Shown in pieces: positions 45,399 to 57,545 of a stretch of 64,000 bases of DNA. The notes below the pieces were generated by a model. The model worked only from the letters and a program-made list of their open reading frames with translations, was not told the origin of the DNA and ran no database searches. Origin of the DNA: Mimachlamys varia (lineage: Eukaryota; Mollusca; Bivalvia; Pectinida; Pectinidae); NCBI GenBank assembly GCA_947623455.1, contig OX392538.1, positions 6,882,001 through 6,946,000 of the forward strand. The letters run 5' to 3'. Position numbers and translations under genes: made by a program. Within the stretch, counting starts at the first letter, position 1. The number at the start of each line of letters is the position of its first letter.

Positions 45399-45668
45399 TG
45401 CGGATTTTTCAAGAGGCAGCGTCCACAAAAGCCAGAGGCTGTTGTATTAATAGACACAGAGGGAGTGGCAGTCGCAGGTGATGGAGTTCCTGTTGAAAAA
45501 TCAGATTTAGCGGAACCTATGGAGAAAGAACATCCTGTTGGCGGGGAGCCTACTAATGGAGCAGTAACCAGTGAAAAAGAGGCTGCTGCCGAAACGATCG
45601 ACGAAACAAAAAGACTGGTTGAAAACAGTGGTTCAGACAAAGTAACATGGGACAGCAATAAAGTGTAA
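45399..45668 (+). CDS. Integrin alpha terminal exon: GFFKR and long cytoplasmic tail
   Basis: The exon starts in phase 0 after TTTTCAATAG and encodes CGFFKRQRPQKPEAVVLIDT, EGVAVAGDGVPVEKSDLAEP, MEKEHPVGGEPTNGAVTSEK, EAAAETIDETKRLVENSGSD, KVTWDSNKV, then TAA at 45666. G-F-F-K-R is the near-invariant integrin alpha motif that contacts the beta tail. The 89-residue segment is acidic and rich in E, A, V and P, and is much longer than the usual tail of about 20-50 residues. Its low-complexity look suggests a disordered tail. Confidence 0.97.
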   Translation, partial: CGFFKRQRPQKPEAVVLIDTEGVAVAGDGVPVEKSDLAEPMEKEHPVGGEPTNGAVTSEKEAAAETIDETKRLVENSGSDKVTWDSNKV

Positions 45669-46250
45669 CGGTCAGAGAACCAAAGAGCATCTCACCTTAA
45701 AGATCAGATAGATTACATAGGATGGTCATATAAATATGGAGCAATAATGCAAAGTTTGTACATGTAGGCCATGTCAAAGGTTGTAGATCATGATCATGCC
45801 AATGTTTGAAGGTCATGTCAAACTTTGTATATCATGGTCATGCCATCGTTTGTAGGTCATGTCAGAGTGTGTAGATCATGATTATGTCAAAGTTTGTAGG
45901 TCATGGTCATGCCAACGTTTGAAGGTCATGTCAGAGTGTGTAGATCATTCCAAGGTTAAGTGAACTTGACATGCTATATCCGACCCATGGTGAAGATCTG
46001 TTTCCAAGAAACAGATATATTTCAGAGATTACATCTCTGTTAAAACTCAGTTTTGTTGAGGATAAGGACCAGTTAAAAGATCTACAAAAGGTGTTTGACA
46101 TCAAATCAGAAAGAAAAAGAAACCTTGGTATCATTACATTTAAGAGAACAACATAAATCAACACATTGGGGTAAGAGTATGTATGTAACAATCCCTCAAC
46201 ACACTAATGTATCAAAATACGTTTTAGATAACAGGAAACAGGTTAACCTT
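45669..46250 (+). other. Likely start of 3' UTR with ~45-bp imperfect repeats
   Basis: After the stop codon, 45735-45960 holds four or five diverged units with GTAGATCATGATCATGCCAA, GTTTGAAGGTCATGTCA or similar. No new reading frame of note follows. This is probably 3' UTR, as it is downstream of the stop with no border in sight. Confidence 0.6.
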
Positions 46251-46711
46251 GCCCTCTTAATTACAGCCAAGTAACAGTTTAACTTTGCCCTCGTTATTAG
46301 TCAGGTTAACAGTTGAAATTTTCCCTCTTAATTACAGCCAGGTTAACAGTTGAACTTTGCCCTCTTGATTACAGCCAAGTTAACAGTTGAACTTTGCCCT
46401 TTTTATTACAGCCAAGTAACAGTTTAACTTTCCCTCGTTATTAGTCAGGTTAACAGTTGAAATTTACCCTCTTAATTACAGCCAGGTTAACAGTTGAACT
46501 TTGCCCTCTTGATTACAGCCAAGTTAACAGTTGAACTTTGCCCTTTTTATTACAGCCAAGTAACAGTTTAACTTTCCCTCGTTATTAGTCAGGTTAACAG
46601 TTGAAATTTACCCTCTTAATTACAGCCAGGTTAACAGTTGAACTTTGCCCTCTTGATTACAGCCAAGTTAACAGTTGAACTTTGCTCTCTTAATTACAGC
46701 TAAGTTAACTG
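46251..46711 (+). repeat. 37-bp tandem repeat with acceptor-like motif
   Basis: About 12 units of TTAACAGTTGAACTTTGCCC, TCTTGATTACAGCCAAG. Three-unit blocks recur. Each unit holds a pyrimidine tract followed by ATTACAG|CC, resembling a 3' splice site. It lies downstream of the stop codon. Confidence 0.88.
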
Positions 46712-47243
46712 TATCATATTTCGCCTTACCAAGTGAGGACAAATCATCATGACCTATATTTAGTAGATCACATGATAACATATTGGAAGGCTATTGGATA
46801 ACTATCATGTTTGGTGTAGATGTCTGCCTTCCTCGGCCTGTGGGAAAAAGTAGTATAATGTAAGAGTTGTGACCCTTCTTGTAGGGGGCGCTGTGAAATC
46901 TACATTCATTGTTGACCGTTGACAAAGAAACTGTCAAATGACACTAGGTGATGTATTTAATCTTGTAGGTCCCTTGCCCTCTGAAACAGTTCTGTTATTG
47001 TGTTGTCTTGAGAGATATATTGCCCAATTTTACCTCCTCAGGCAACTGTTCCCTCAGGAAAGGGACATAACACAGTATGGGCCAATTATGTTGGAAAATG
47101 GCGAACATTATACTGGGCACATTTTCCTTGTATACAAAAAAAATACTATCATCGTAAAAGCAGTAAATAATTTGTGGAGGTAGAAGTGTTAATTATGCCA
47201 TGAATTTAAAATGTCAATTTAGATTATGCATTAATTTTTTTGT

Positions 47244-47366
47244 AATAAATGTCTGTCTTTACGATACATGTGTATACGATCTCGGTGGAAGCTTGGCTGT
47301 AATATAAAAACGGGGGCCTTTAGTACAGCTAGGCATTTCTGTAGATCGTACTTACATTCCAATAAA
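47244..47366 (+). terminator. Candidate polyadenylation signals AATAAA
   Basis: AATAAA occurs at 47244-47249 and 47361-47366, about 1.6 kb after the stop. Either could end the transcript. Other AATAAA words occur further on (for example at 51911), so the choice needs 3' RNA ends. Confidence 0.3.
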
Positions 47367-47369
47367 TGT

Positions 47370-48950
47370 GGGCACTTTTTACTATACCTTTGTATAGGCA
47401 TCATTTACACCTCATTTTGTCTTAAGGTATGGTGAGATTTGAACACTAAGAGATAATGATAGCCAGTACAATTCACCTTGTCTGATCACCATCTCTCAAA
47501 GGTACAATCAATGTGTCGGTGTTGAATGTATTGAAGATTTTTATATCATATTATAATATGCATGTTACAAAATATTTATACTATTATACTATTTAATTGT
47601 ATTGTTGGATGCTATACATAGTCTGTCGGTGTTGTAAGTAATTTTATCAACACTAGGGGGAGCTCCATGCATGATATTAGAGAGTTCCAACCATATATGA
47701 TTGTCTTCTTGGACAGCGAACTCAAGTCTTTTCACAGAAAGGACACTAAACGATCCTCAAATCGTAGGTAGCTATTTACTAAAATGTGCTCATATATTTT
47801 CGTTTAGCTCAATAATAAATATTTATCATCCTAGTTCATTTTAACTACCGTAGATGTTAGGTCCTTAACATAGAACAAGTACATTTACCCATTTAAGTTA
47901 AAGTATGCAGTACATTGTTTTGTTTGCTACAAATTTATGTTTCCTCATTTATATATCATTGTGTTTATTTCTAAACATGTTTGTCACACATGTGTATGTG
48001 CCTGTTTGGAATCATGGTTCTCAGAGTTAACTTATTAAAGTAAAGAAATTAAATCTAAAACACCATTGAAAGTTTTGCGATTCGGAAATTTGCCACCTTT
48101 ACGTCTTTAATGGAAAAACCAGATGGCAGAATCACCTTTTACAAAAATTATAAAAATAAATTCAACAATGCAAGATTAATTACCGCTCATCTTTAAAATA
48201 TTTTATGGCCTTTTATTATACTGATCAAATTTCACTTTTATGAATAAACTACAAACTATATATTAGCAATCATCAGATAATAACATGGATCATTTATTTT
48301 GTTATCCTGTAATGTGACTGAGCAGAGTATTGACTATTGGGTAGTTTAATAATGTTTTTAGTCATTCTTATTATAATATTAACCCTGCTTATATGTACTA
48401 CAATGTATTTGATATGCAGCATCACATGAAAACCCATTTTTAATAAAACATATCTTTTTCTATATATATATGTCCCATTACTTATATTGTATAACACCTT
48501 CCATTATATATTTTTATCCCATTTATACATTGCTTTTCTATACATATTCCATCCCAGTGTTATGTGTCGTTACATATAATTATGTGTTTACGTTCTTCCA
48601 GCTGGTGTACATTGTTTGTTTATTTCACTTGAGGAGTACTATATATACATATTCATTTTATTTAGTTTTTGGCCTTTGATATAAAACAATTGCTAAATTT
48701 TGAGTGCATTGTAAAGCATTCTATAGACTCCTGCAATGGAAATTAACTTTAAAATCAAGTCATTTTATTGTAATTTCTAAATATTTTGGATTAACTTTTT
48801 AAAGTGTAAAATCAAATCTGAATTATGTATTGTCTTTTTAAGTCCTAATCAGGACAAAAAGTCAATTAGAGGTCAATGGAATTGTGATCCCGACGTAAAT
48901 TTAGATTATATTATTGGCAGAAACATGTTAGAGTATCCAGTTTGATTCAC
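47370..48950. other. AT-rich flank with no recognised element
   Basis: Short frames on either strand lack codon structure or family features. I see no gene, RNA or clear repeat here. Confidence 0.6.
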
Positions 48951-48956
48951 ATATTT

Positions 48957-49345
48957 GCTCATCATATAGATATGATCACCCAGCTATAATACACAGCTCT
49001 CCCTCATTATTATAAGGCAGACTTCCTTACTTTAACAAGAGTTTACTTAAATTATCTCCCTCAAAAGTTTACTTATCTACCTTGAAACCCGCTCATCCTT
49101 ACCCAAACTCCCACAAACTTCAAATATACATCCTGTTGTCAAATTATCTCTTAGTTACTGCAGAGTTTGTGTAATGATCATAGCAGTTATCATATATGGG
49201 TTAATTAAGATATAATTACCCAGCTATAATACACAGCTCTCCCTAATTATGAGGAAAACTCCTATGCTTAAACAAAAGTTTTATACTTACCTCCCTTACC
49301 TTTTACTTATCTCCCTTGAAACTCACTTATTCTAGTCCAAACTGC
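48957..49345 (+). repeat. Twofold diverged duplication
   Basis: ACCCAGCTATAATACACAGC and TCTCCCT occur at about 48979 and 49218. The following text, with CTTACTTTAACA/ATGCTTAAACA, TTATCTCCCT and GAAACCCGCTCATCC or GAAACTCACTTATTC, is shared in order. Each copy is about 170 bp. Confidence 0.75.
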
Positions 49346-50084
49346 AGGTTTAATTTGTTTTAATCAAATGAATGCTTTTGGGACTTATTTTGATAGATTT
49401 AAATGGATTCAATTGAGAAGAAAAGTTTCAGTCCTATTTCAAGCATTGGAAATGTAGAATGAAGGAGGTCTTTATTGGAAATGTGAAAAATTTTACTTTA
49501 AATTTGAAAGAATTAATTTGTTCAGATTATAATTATGAATATAAATGTTCATTAAAGTGTTTGTGAAAGTCATGAATGTATAAGTTGAGACGACACACTT
49601 TTGAACACTTTATAGCCAATTCCTAAAATTAGCATTTCAGTAATACAAAAATATCCTTGTACATGTGTACAAATAAAGAAGGTGAAATTCAAAACCTTAG
49701 AGCGGGGTCCAAATATGGGCCTGGTAAACACTGATCTAAACCTAGACCGAAACAAAATGTACTTTACTTTCCCTTTTATATAAAATTGCACATAATTTTG
49801 CATAATATGTTAATTTTTCTGATTTTTCATTAAACCGCTTATATGTATATACTATTTTACTATTTAATCTACATAAAGAAATCAATATGTACAGTATATT
49901 TGCAGTTAGCTTAAACTAATTGTTGTGTATATACTTGCACTTTCAGTATAATCAATGACCTTCATTGTACAAACAGAGAAACCTGATTTATTTTGTAAAA
50001 ACAAGATGAAATTTAACGTCTATAAAATATGTCATTCTGAGCAGGGTTGTCCAACTGACCATGTTTAACTTTAGTGAATATTCT

Positions 50085-50310
50085 TGTCATCTAGTAGTTC
50101 CTTCCTCCAGTCATTTACTTTAGCGATCTCCTTAAGTCCTTCCCTTCAGTGATCTTCTTGAAGTCATTTTCTTGAGCGATACTCTCAAATAAGTCCCTTT
50201 AACGATGCTCCCGTGTCATTAATATATGCTAGTTATATGTTAGTTATGTACTCAAATGACTTCCTTCAGTAATCCCTTTAAATGATCCCGTACCGAAGTC
50301 CAATCTTCTA
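50085..50310 (+). repeat. Degenerate ~37-bp repeat
   Basis: Words such as TTTAGCGATCTCCTTAAGTC, TTCAGTGATCTTCTTGAAGT and TTGAGCGATACTCTCAAAT recur at 35-40-bp spacing. The copies are old and diverged. Confidence 0.55.
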
Positions 50311-50712
50311 GTCATCTAAATGTTTATCAGATCTCTCCTGTCCTTTACATGATAATACAGAGATTTTGTACAGAAATCTTTGACCTATTCTCTCCACTCG
50401 TTTACTACACTTAATGGGGCCTATACGTTCCACCATTGCGTTACGCTAGGATCAGTGACTTCAGTTTCGTGAAGAGTTAGTTACATCACTTGATAGGGTC
50501 GGTGGCTGTACAAAAAGATTTCATGTAAAGATTTCTATTTTCCACCTTTCATTTAGAGTGGAGAATTCTACTTTCCACACTATAAGTGCCTGTTCAACAG
50601 GTTTCAGGGAGAGAGAGTTACGTTTCCTGCCCTTGAATACATCAATAGGGTCTGTGCCTTTTTTTGCTGGCAGGGAATTTCTTAACTGAAAATAAAAACT
50701 GGTTGAGTTACT

Positions 50713-51452
50713 TAGTGTTATAGTCGACTGGGATATAATGATCCTGTAAGTCTTAGCTAACATCACTCCTTGGTTTGGTACGTATTATTTTACCTAGTGT
50801 TATAGTCAACTGGGATATAATGATCCTGTAAGTCTTAGTTAACATCACTCCTTGGTTTGGTACGTATTATTTTACCTAGTGTTATAGTTGACTGGGATAT
50901 AATGATCCTGTAAGTCTTAGTTAACATCACTCCTTGGTTTGGTACGTATTATTTTACCTAGTGTTAAAGTCGACTGGGATATAATGATCCTGTAAGTCTT
51001 AGTTAACATCACTCCTTGGTTTGGTACGTATTATTTTACCTAGTGTTATAGTTGACTGGGATATAATGATCCTGTGAGTCTTAGCTAACATCACTCCTTG
51101 GTTTGGTACGTATTATTTTACCTAGTGTTATAGTCGGTCGACTGGGATATAATGATCCTGTAAGTCTTAGCTAACATCACTCCTTGGTTTGGTACGTATT
51201 ATTTTACCTAGTGTTATAGTTGACTGGGATATAATGATCCTGTGAGTCTTAGTTAACATCACTCCTTGGTTTGGTACGTATTATTTTACCTAGTGTTATA
51301 GTCGACTGGGATATAATGATTCCCTAAGTCTTAGCTAACATCACTCCTTGGTTTGGTACGTATTATTTTACCTAGTGTTATAGTCGACTGGGATATAATG
51401 ATCCTGTAAGTCTTAGTTAACGTCACTCCTTGGTTTGGTACGCATTATTTTA
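50713..51452 (+). repeat. 82-bp minisatellite (9 copies)
   Basis: The unit reads TAGTGTTATAGTCGACTGGG, ATATAATGATCCTGTAAGTC, TTAGTTAACATCACTCCTTG, GTTTGGTACGTATTATTTTA, CC. Copies differ at few sites (for example GTCGAC/GTTGAC and a GTCG insertion at 51133). It includes a donor-like CTGTAAGTC but lies outside any exon seen. Confidence 0.95.
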
Positions 51453-51940
51453 GTACTTATTAAGTTTTCGTTATTGTTAATTGATTATGACTGGTTAAAA
51501 TCATGGTTAAAAATCTGCTTCAAAGAAATATGTTCTTTGCAACTGTGTTCAATAGTTTAATAAATAAAAATTAACTCATTGAAAGAAATCTTGGTATGAA
51601 TATATATCTCATATTACTGGAAAACGTATCTTTATGTAGCAGCGCTAGCATGTAACATCAGTTTCTGTTTTTATTTTTCTATATTTTCTGTTATTCGTCA
51701 ATTTCCATAGGAAAATTTCATGATTTTTAAGTGCTTTTTGCCGAAGTTGTGTGTGTGGTGATATCATGGAATATTTGTAACATGTTTAAAACATGATGTA
51801 TTTAATGTGTTTTCTGGGACAGGTCAACATTTTACTGTGAGAATGAATACTTTGTGTGAGTGGGTATTTTTAAGTACAGTTATGTAGCTATCTGTTACAA
51901 ATGAATGTTTAATAAACCAATTGTATTTATCATTGTCATT

Positions 51941-53741
51941 AGCTCACCTGGCCCGAAGGGCCAAGTGAGCTTATGTGATGGTGCAGCGTCCGTCGTCCGT
52001 CCGTCCGTCCTGCGTCCGTCAACTTTTTCCTTTAAACGACTTCTTCTAAAATACTGAAAGGCCCAGTGACATGAAATTTAGCTGGTAGATTTCTTGAAAG
52101 GAGCTGAACAAAGTTTGCGAAAAAAAATCACTTTGACCTAATTTCAAGGTCACAGCGGTCAAAAATGTTGAAACCTTCAAACAACTTCATCTAAAATACC
52201 GTCAGGCATAGAGACTTCATATTTGACCAGTAGCTTCCTTAGATGAAGCCAAATAAAGTTTGCGAAAAGAAATGACCTTGACCAATATTCAAGGTCACCG
52301 TGAGGTTAAATCTATTTTAACCTTTAAACGACTTCTTCTGAAATACCAAAAGCCCTAGAAACATGATATTTGGCTGAAATGTCCCTTGGATGAAGCCCGA
52401 CAAAGTTTGCGAAAAGAAATGACCTTGACTTATATTCAAGGTCACAGGGGTCAAATCTGTTAAAACCTTTAAACGACTTCTTCTGAAATACCAAAATCCC
52501 TAGAAGCATGATATTTGGCTGAAAGGTTCCTTGGATGAAGCCTGACAAAGTTTGCGAAAAGAAATGACCTTGACCTATATTCAAGGTCACAGGGGTCAAA
52601 TCTGTTAAAACCTTTAAACGACTTCTTCTGAAATACCAAAAGCCCTAGAAGCATGATATTTGGCTGAAAGGTTCCTTGGATGAAGCCCGACAGAGTTTGC
52701 GAAAAGAAATGACCTTGACTTATATTCAAGGTCACAGTGGTCAAATCTGTTAAAACCTTTAAACGACTTCTTCTGAAATACCAAAAGCCCTAGAAGTATG
52801 ATATTTGGCTGAAAGGTTCCTTGGATGAAGCCCAACAAAGTTTGCGAAAAGAAATGACCTTGACCTATATTCAAGGTCACAGGGGTCAAATCTGTTAAAA
52901 CCTTTAAACGACTTCTTCTGAAATACCAAAAGCCCTAGAAGCATGATATTTGGCTGAAAGGTTCCTTGAATGAAGCCCGACAAAGTTTGCGAAAAGAAAT
53001 GACCTTGACCTATAATCAAGGTCACAGGAGTCAAATCTGTTAAAATCTTTAAACGACTTCTTCTGAAATACCAAAAGCCCTACAAACATGATATTTGGCT
53101 GAAATGTCCCTTGGATGAAGCCCGACAAAGTTTGCGAAAAGAAATGACCTTGACCTATATTCAAGGTCACAGGGGTCAAATCGGTTAAAACCTTTAAACG
53201 ACTTCTTCTGAAATACCAAAAGCCCTAGAAGCATGATATTTGGCTGAAAGGTTCCTTGGATGAAGCCCGACAGAGTTTGCGAAAAGAAATGACCTTGACT
53301 TATATTCAAGGTCACAGGGGTCAAATCTGTTAAAACCTTTAAACGACTTCTTCTGAAATACCAAAAGCCCTAGAAGTATGATATTTGGCTGAAAGGTTCC
53401 TTGGATGAAGCCCAACAAAGTTTGCGAAAAGAAATGACCTTGACCTATATTCAAGGTCACAGGGGTCAAATCTGTTAAAACCTTTAAACGACTTCTTCTG
53501 AAATACCAAAAGCCCTAGAAGCATGATATTTGGCTGAAAGGTTCCTTGGATGAAGCCCGACAAAGTTTGCGAAAAGAAATGACCCTGACCTGTATTCAAG
53601 GTCACAGGAGTCAAATCTGTTAAAACCTTTAAATGACTTCTTCTGAAATACCAAAAGCCCTAGAAGCATGATATTTGGCTGAAAGGTTCCTTGGATGAAG
53701 CCCGACAAAGTTTGCGAAAAGAAATGACCTTGACCTATATT
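51941..53741 (+). mobile_element. Second 145-bp-repeat element, 3'-truncated, ~10 units
   Basis: The 5' end AGCTCACCTGGCCCGAAGGG and the first 380 bp closely follow the copy at 38683. About 10 units of 145 bp run to 53741, where the sequence breaks off in GACCTATATT without the CTTGTTT terminus. Units are more alike within this copy than would be expected from old divergence, suggesting local homogenisation. Confidence 0.88.
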
Positions 53742-54807
53742 TATTGTTCTTATGTCTGTTGTATGGCTTAGAACCTAATTGATCCGGTATCCAAATTTCT
53801 TTTCCTTTATCTCAAAAATGACTAAGAAGAGAAAGTTCACATGGATATTGATTCCTAGAGAAGGTATTTGTATAACAATGCTTTAAAAAAAACGCAAATA
53901 CTGTGAAAAATAAATTTGACAGGTAAAAGGGAGTGTTTTATTGCTTACCTGAAATACTGCTTACTTAAATTGTCGCTATGGTCTCAGTTTGTATGATCAA
54001 GTTAATTTCTTGTTAGAAATGACTGTCAACACTGCCAAATCATTTGTATAGTCACATGTGGTCCGAGATCACATCCTCATCGTAATATATAAAGTTTGGA
54101 TATACATTATGTCAGCTAGCTTCTGACTTTAACTTCTGCAACATCTTAGGTGTAAATAAAACTTAGTGTACTGTACATGTAGATGCTTGTTGATTTAATT
54201 GTTATAATTAATTTTAGCATATTTTTAACTTTGTTGAAACGTACTGTTTTCAACCTAAGAAGTGCACTGCAAACACAAAAGGGGTGGGTTTTATAAAATT
54301 ATGAACAGGGAAAATTTTCTATTTGAAAACTAAAAAATAAAATGTGTTTTCATTTCATATCTGTGGAAAAGAGTAACCAAAAGACTGGAGATTGTATTGG
54401 CTGATCAAAGAGGTGAAGAATTTTTCGATAGGTTTTAAATAAATTTGAAAAAATGTGGTAGGGGGGGGGGCTTATATAGGGGCAGTTACACTTTTAAGTT
54501 TGAATACAGTACTTTGCATATCAGATTATATATTTTATGTACATGTAGATTTAGTAACTTGCCATATACAAATTTGAAAACTATACACATGGTGAGTCAA
54601 TTGATTCATAATTCCAGATTTTCACCTTACCATCATGATAGGTGAATTTCCATGCTTTGAATTTAAAAGAATTCTAGATAATACCATCATAGATGGCATT
54701 ATTGAGATTTGGCATTATTAAAGAAAAATATTAAGTTATCATCAGTTTTAAATTTGACCCAAAATTTCCCAGGGATAAGTGAAGAAATATGTACTGGTAT
54801 TTGTTTT
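53742..54807. other. Flank with no recognised element
   Basis: AT-rich sequence with a G10 run near 54462-54471. No gene or clear repeat is visible. Confidence 0.55.
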
Positions 54808-55412
54808 TAGGTCACCCTGAGACAAACTCTTGAGTGACGTATTGCATTTGTCTTTTGTCCGTTGGCGTCTATCATAAACAATTTATATTTTCTACTTATT
54901 CTGAATAACCGAAAGGTAAGAGAAATGATTGCATTAAGGGCCAGTATCATGCTAGGATGAAGGGCTACCAAGTTTGTTCAAATAAAAGACCTTGGAAGTA
55001 TGTCAAGGTCACCTATTTGAAAAGGTGTCAAAATGTGTAAAAAAAAGTCTTTCAATGATTCAATATATTAAAAATCTTCAAACAACTTCTTCTCAGCAAA
55101 TAAAAGGCCCAGGGCACTGATATCAAGCCTGCATCACGCTGGGATGAAGGACTTCCAGGTTTGTTCAAATAAATGACCTTGACCCACTTTCAAGTTCATA
55201 AGGGTCGAATATGTAAATTTTTCAAAAAACATTTTCTCAATAGCTTAAAGGCCCAGGGTATGGATATTAGGCCTGTAGCATATATTGTTGAAGGGCTCCC
55301 ACCCTAACCCTAAACAAGAATAACTTTGACCATTTTGAAGGTCACAAGGGCTAAAATTGTTACTCAATTTGAAAAATGCAGGTGATTGTTAAGGCCTGTG
55401 GGCCTCTTGTTT
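54808..55412 (+). mobile_element. Diverged relative of the 145-bp-repeat element
   Basis: It starts TAGGTCACCCTGAGACAAAC, has TCTTTTGTCCGTTGGCG, then diverged units with CAAACAACTTCTTCTCAGCA, GGGATGAAGG, TTTGTTCAAATAA and GACCTTGACCCA, and ends AAGGCCTGTGGGCCTCTTGT then TT. The general plan matches the element at 38683 but the sequence is only loosely alike. Confidence 0.75.
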
Positions 55413-56489
55413 ATCTACCGGTATGTACAGTTTCTGGTTTTTTTTTACAAATCTAAATCTGCTAAATATGTCTATTTGCTAGTTGTTTTAAAATTGTGTT
55501 AAGTTTTTTGATAAGAAAGTTTATTTGTTATTGTTCAATAGTGGATACTTTTTACTCAACGTAGGGCTTAAAACAACTGTTCTTGTTATAAAAGTGATTG
55601 TGTTATAAATCAAGGTGTAACTATCATAAAATATTACAACGAAATCCTAGATCCATTTACCCGGTAAAGATTTATCACTTATGTATGGATTACTTAGTGG
55701 ATTTATGTAGAGGATTAGTACATTGTAATGTGAGTTTACTAGTATAAAATGTGCTGCTCACTGACAACAGAATAAAAAGAATAGGATGTTAATTCTGTTC
55801 CAAGTCTTACTGTTAATCCCTTATAAAATTAATAAATGAACTGTCATTGTATGTATATTAATACTATAGCTGAGACTTACATGTGTGCATACGAGTGTAC
55901 AGTCAAGGATCGTTGAAAACATGGTGTATGTACATGTATACAATTTCACCATCATGGGAGAGTGAAGATGAATTAAAATGAAAACTTCATCTGTTGTAAA
56001 AATTGAACCCAGAAAACAAATTTCATGCACATTTTTGTAATCTTTGTTTAATGTATGCTTGAAAAAGTGCAGCACAAATGGATATTGTAAGTTTGATTTT
56101 AACAATATTTGAGGCGATAATCTGACTACATTTGTATTATATCTCGCTCTACCGCAGGTATAACATTGTTGTAATAAGTGTGCTTATAATGATACTGTAT
56201 ATTACATGTATGACATGATATCAACATTGTTTGTTAAAACAATTCTGTGCCATACACATCTGTAATAATAAGCATTTTAAAATTAAATCTTGTTTGTTTT
56301 GCTTCCAAACACCTGACTGAAAAAGAAATTGACAAGAAAATCTTAAGATCAGAACAATAGTTATTTGCACTCAAAACTGGTGATACAGGGAAATTATGAC
56401 TTATAGAGAGAACCTTACAATGTTCTTGCAAGGTGAAAGATGACATGTGTTCTTGCGGAAAGATATCTAATGCCTCTTTATAAATCTAG
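55413..56489. other. Flank with no recognised element
   Basis: AT-rich, single-copy in this window. Short frames on both strands show no family features. Confidence 0.55.
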
Positions 56490-57115
56490 TTTAAGTTCAA
56501 ACTTTGTCAAAATCTGGAAGTAAGAGCTGGGGTAAAAATAACACCAATATTTCAAAAACAATATTTGCTCTATCCAAAGAAGTTCTTGACCAAATACTTA
56601 TCTCTAGGCCTTTCGCTATTTCAAGAGAATTTTTGAAGTTTTTGAAAACCTTAACAGTACCCTATTACCATGCCATTTTTGTTTGCATTTACTTTGCTTT
56701 CTTCCACAAAAGCTACCAGCCAAATCCATGTCTCTATCAGAAGGCGTTTGAAAGTTTTCAAATATTTGACCCTATGACCTTGAAAGTGGATCAAAGTTAT
56801 TTTCCTGTGCAAAGCATGTTTGACTTCGTCCAATGAATCTATTAGCCACATATCGTGTCTTTAAATGTTCACAAATTTGACCCTGGAAACATGTCATGGT
56901 CATTTTAATATCACTTGCTACCTTCCAATGAAGTACGCCGCCAATTGTCATGTCCCGGGGCATTTCAGTATTCCAGAAGAAATTGTTCAAATGTTTTGAC
57001 ATATTTGACCTTAAAGGTGTGTCAAACTTTGTTCCACTCTTTCCATGGAAGCCGCCATGTCTCTGTGCCTGAAGGTTTTTAAAACTTTGACCCCTTGGAC
57101 CTTGAACCAAACTTT
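56490..57115 (+). repeat. Old, diverged ~120-130-bp tandem repeat
   Basis: Phrases such as TTTGACCCTATGACCTTGAA, TTTGACCCTGGAAACATGTC, ATTTGACCTTAAAGGTGTGT and CTTTGACCCCTTGGACCTTG recur at about 120-bp spacing, each followed by CAAAGTT/CAAACTT and CCATGGAAG/CCAATGAA. Probably a decayed element of the same general type as those at 54808 and 38683. Confidence 0.55.
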
Positions 57116-57149
57116 GTTTAGTTCCATCGAAGGTGGATGGATACCAGTC

Positions 57150-57545
57150 CTATTGGGACAAAACAGCCGTAAAATTCAGTCCAAGAAGACAAAACAGCTG
57201 TATGGTTCAGTCAAAAACGGAATTTAAGAAACAGCTGAATGGTTCAGTCCAAGAAGGACGAAACAGCTGTATGGTTCAGTCCAAGAAGGACGAAACAGTT
57301 GTATGGTTCAGTCCAAGAAGGACGAAATAGCTGTATGGTTCAGTTCAATAAGGACAAAACAGCTGAATTGTTCAGTCCATCAATGACTAAACAGCTGTAT
57401 GATTTAATCATGTAAGGAGAGTTCAGTCCAAAAAAGACGATAACTGTTTATGGTTCAGTCATATGAGGAAAAAACAGTTATATGATTCAGCCCTATAAAA
57501 ATTAAACAGCTGTATGGTTCAGTCCAAGAATGCATAAACAGAAAC
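57150..57545 (+). repeat. ~33-bp diverged minisatellite
   Basis: About 11 units of GACGAAACAGCTGTATGGTT, CAGTCCAAGAAG. The central units are near-identical and the outer ones diverged (AACAGTTATATGATTCAG). Confidence 0.88.

Larger units (their letters stand above)
1..45668 (+). other. Integrin alpha gene, 3' ~18 exons (5' end outside window)
   Basis: This is the span of one gene encoding an integrin alpha subunit, a single-pass membrane receptor that pairs with a beta chain to bind matrix or cell-surface ligands. Eighteen exons were joined by hand. All have AG acceptors and GT donors and their phases agree across every junction, giving 2,874 nt, or 2,895 nt with an optional microexon (957 or 964 residues before the stop). 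Domain order is beta-propeller (FG-GAP blades with calcium loops), thigh, calf-1, calf-2, transmembrane helix, GFFKR motif and cytoplasmic tail. No I/A domain interrupts the propeller. No obvious dibasic furin site is visible in the calf-2 exons, so the chain may be uncleaved (inference). The signal peptide and first blade are missing because they lie left of the window. The ortholog group cannot be fixed by eye. Confidence 0.93.

Noticed and set aside
46938..47183. 81-codon frame MTLGDVFNLVGPLPSETV
   Set aside because: It lies in probable 3' UTR or flank. No recognisable domain or splice partner.
55821..56446. Minus-strand frames of 94 and 70 codons
   Set aside because: AT-rich chance frames with no domain, no neighbouring exon and no repeat support.
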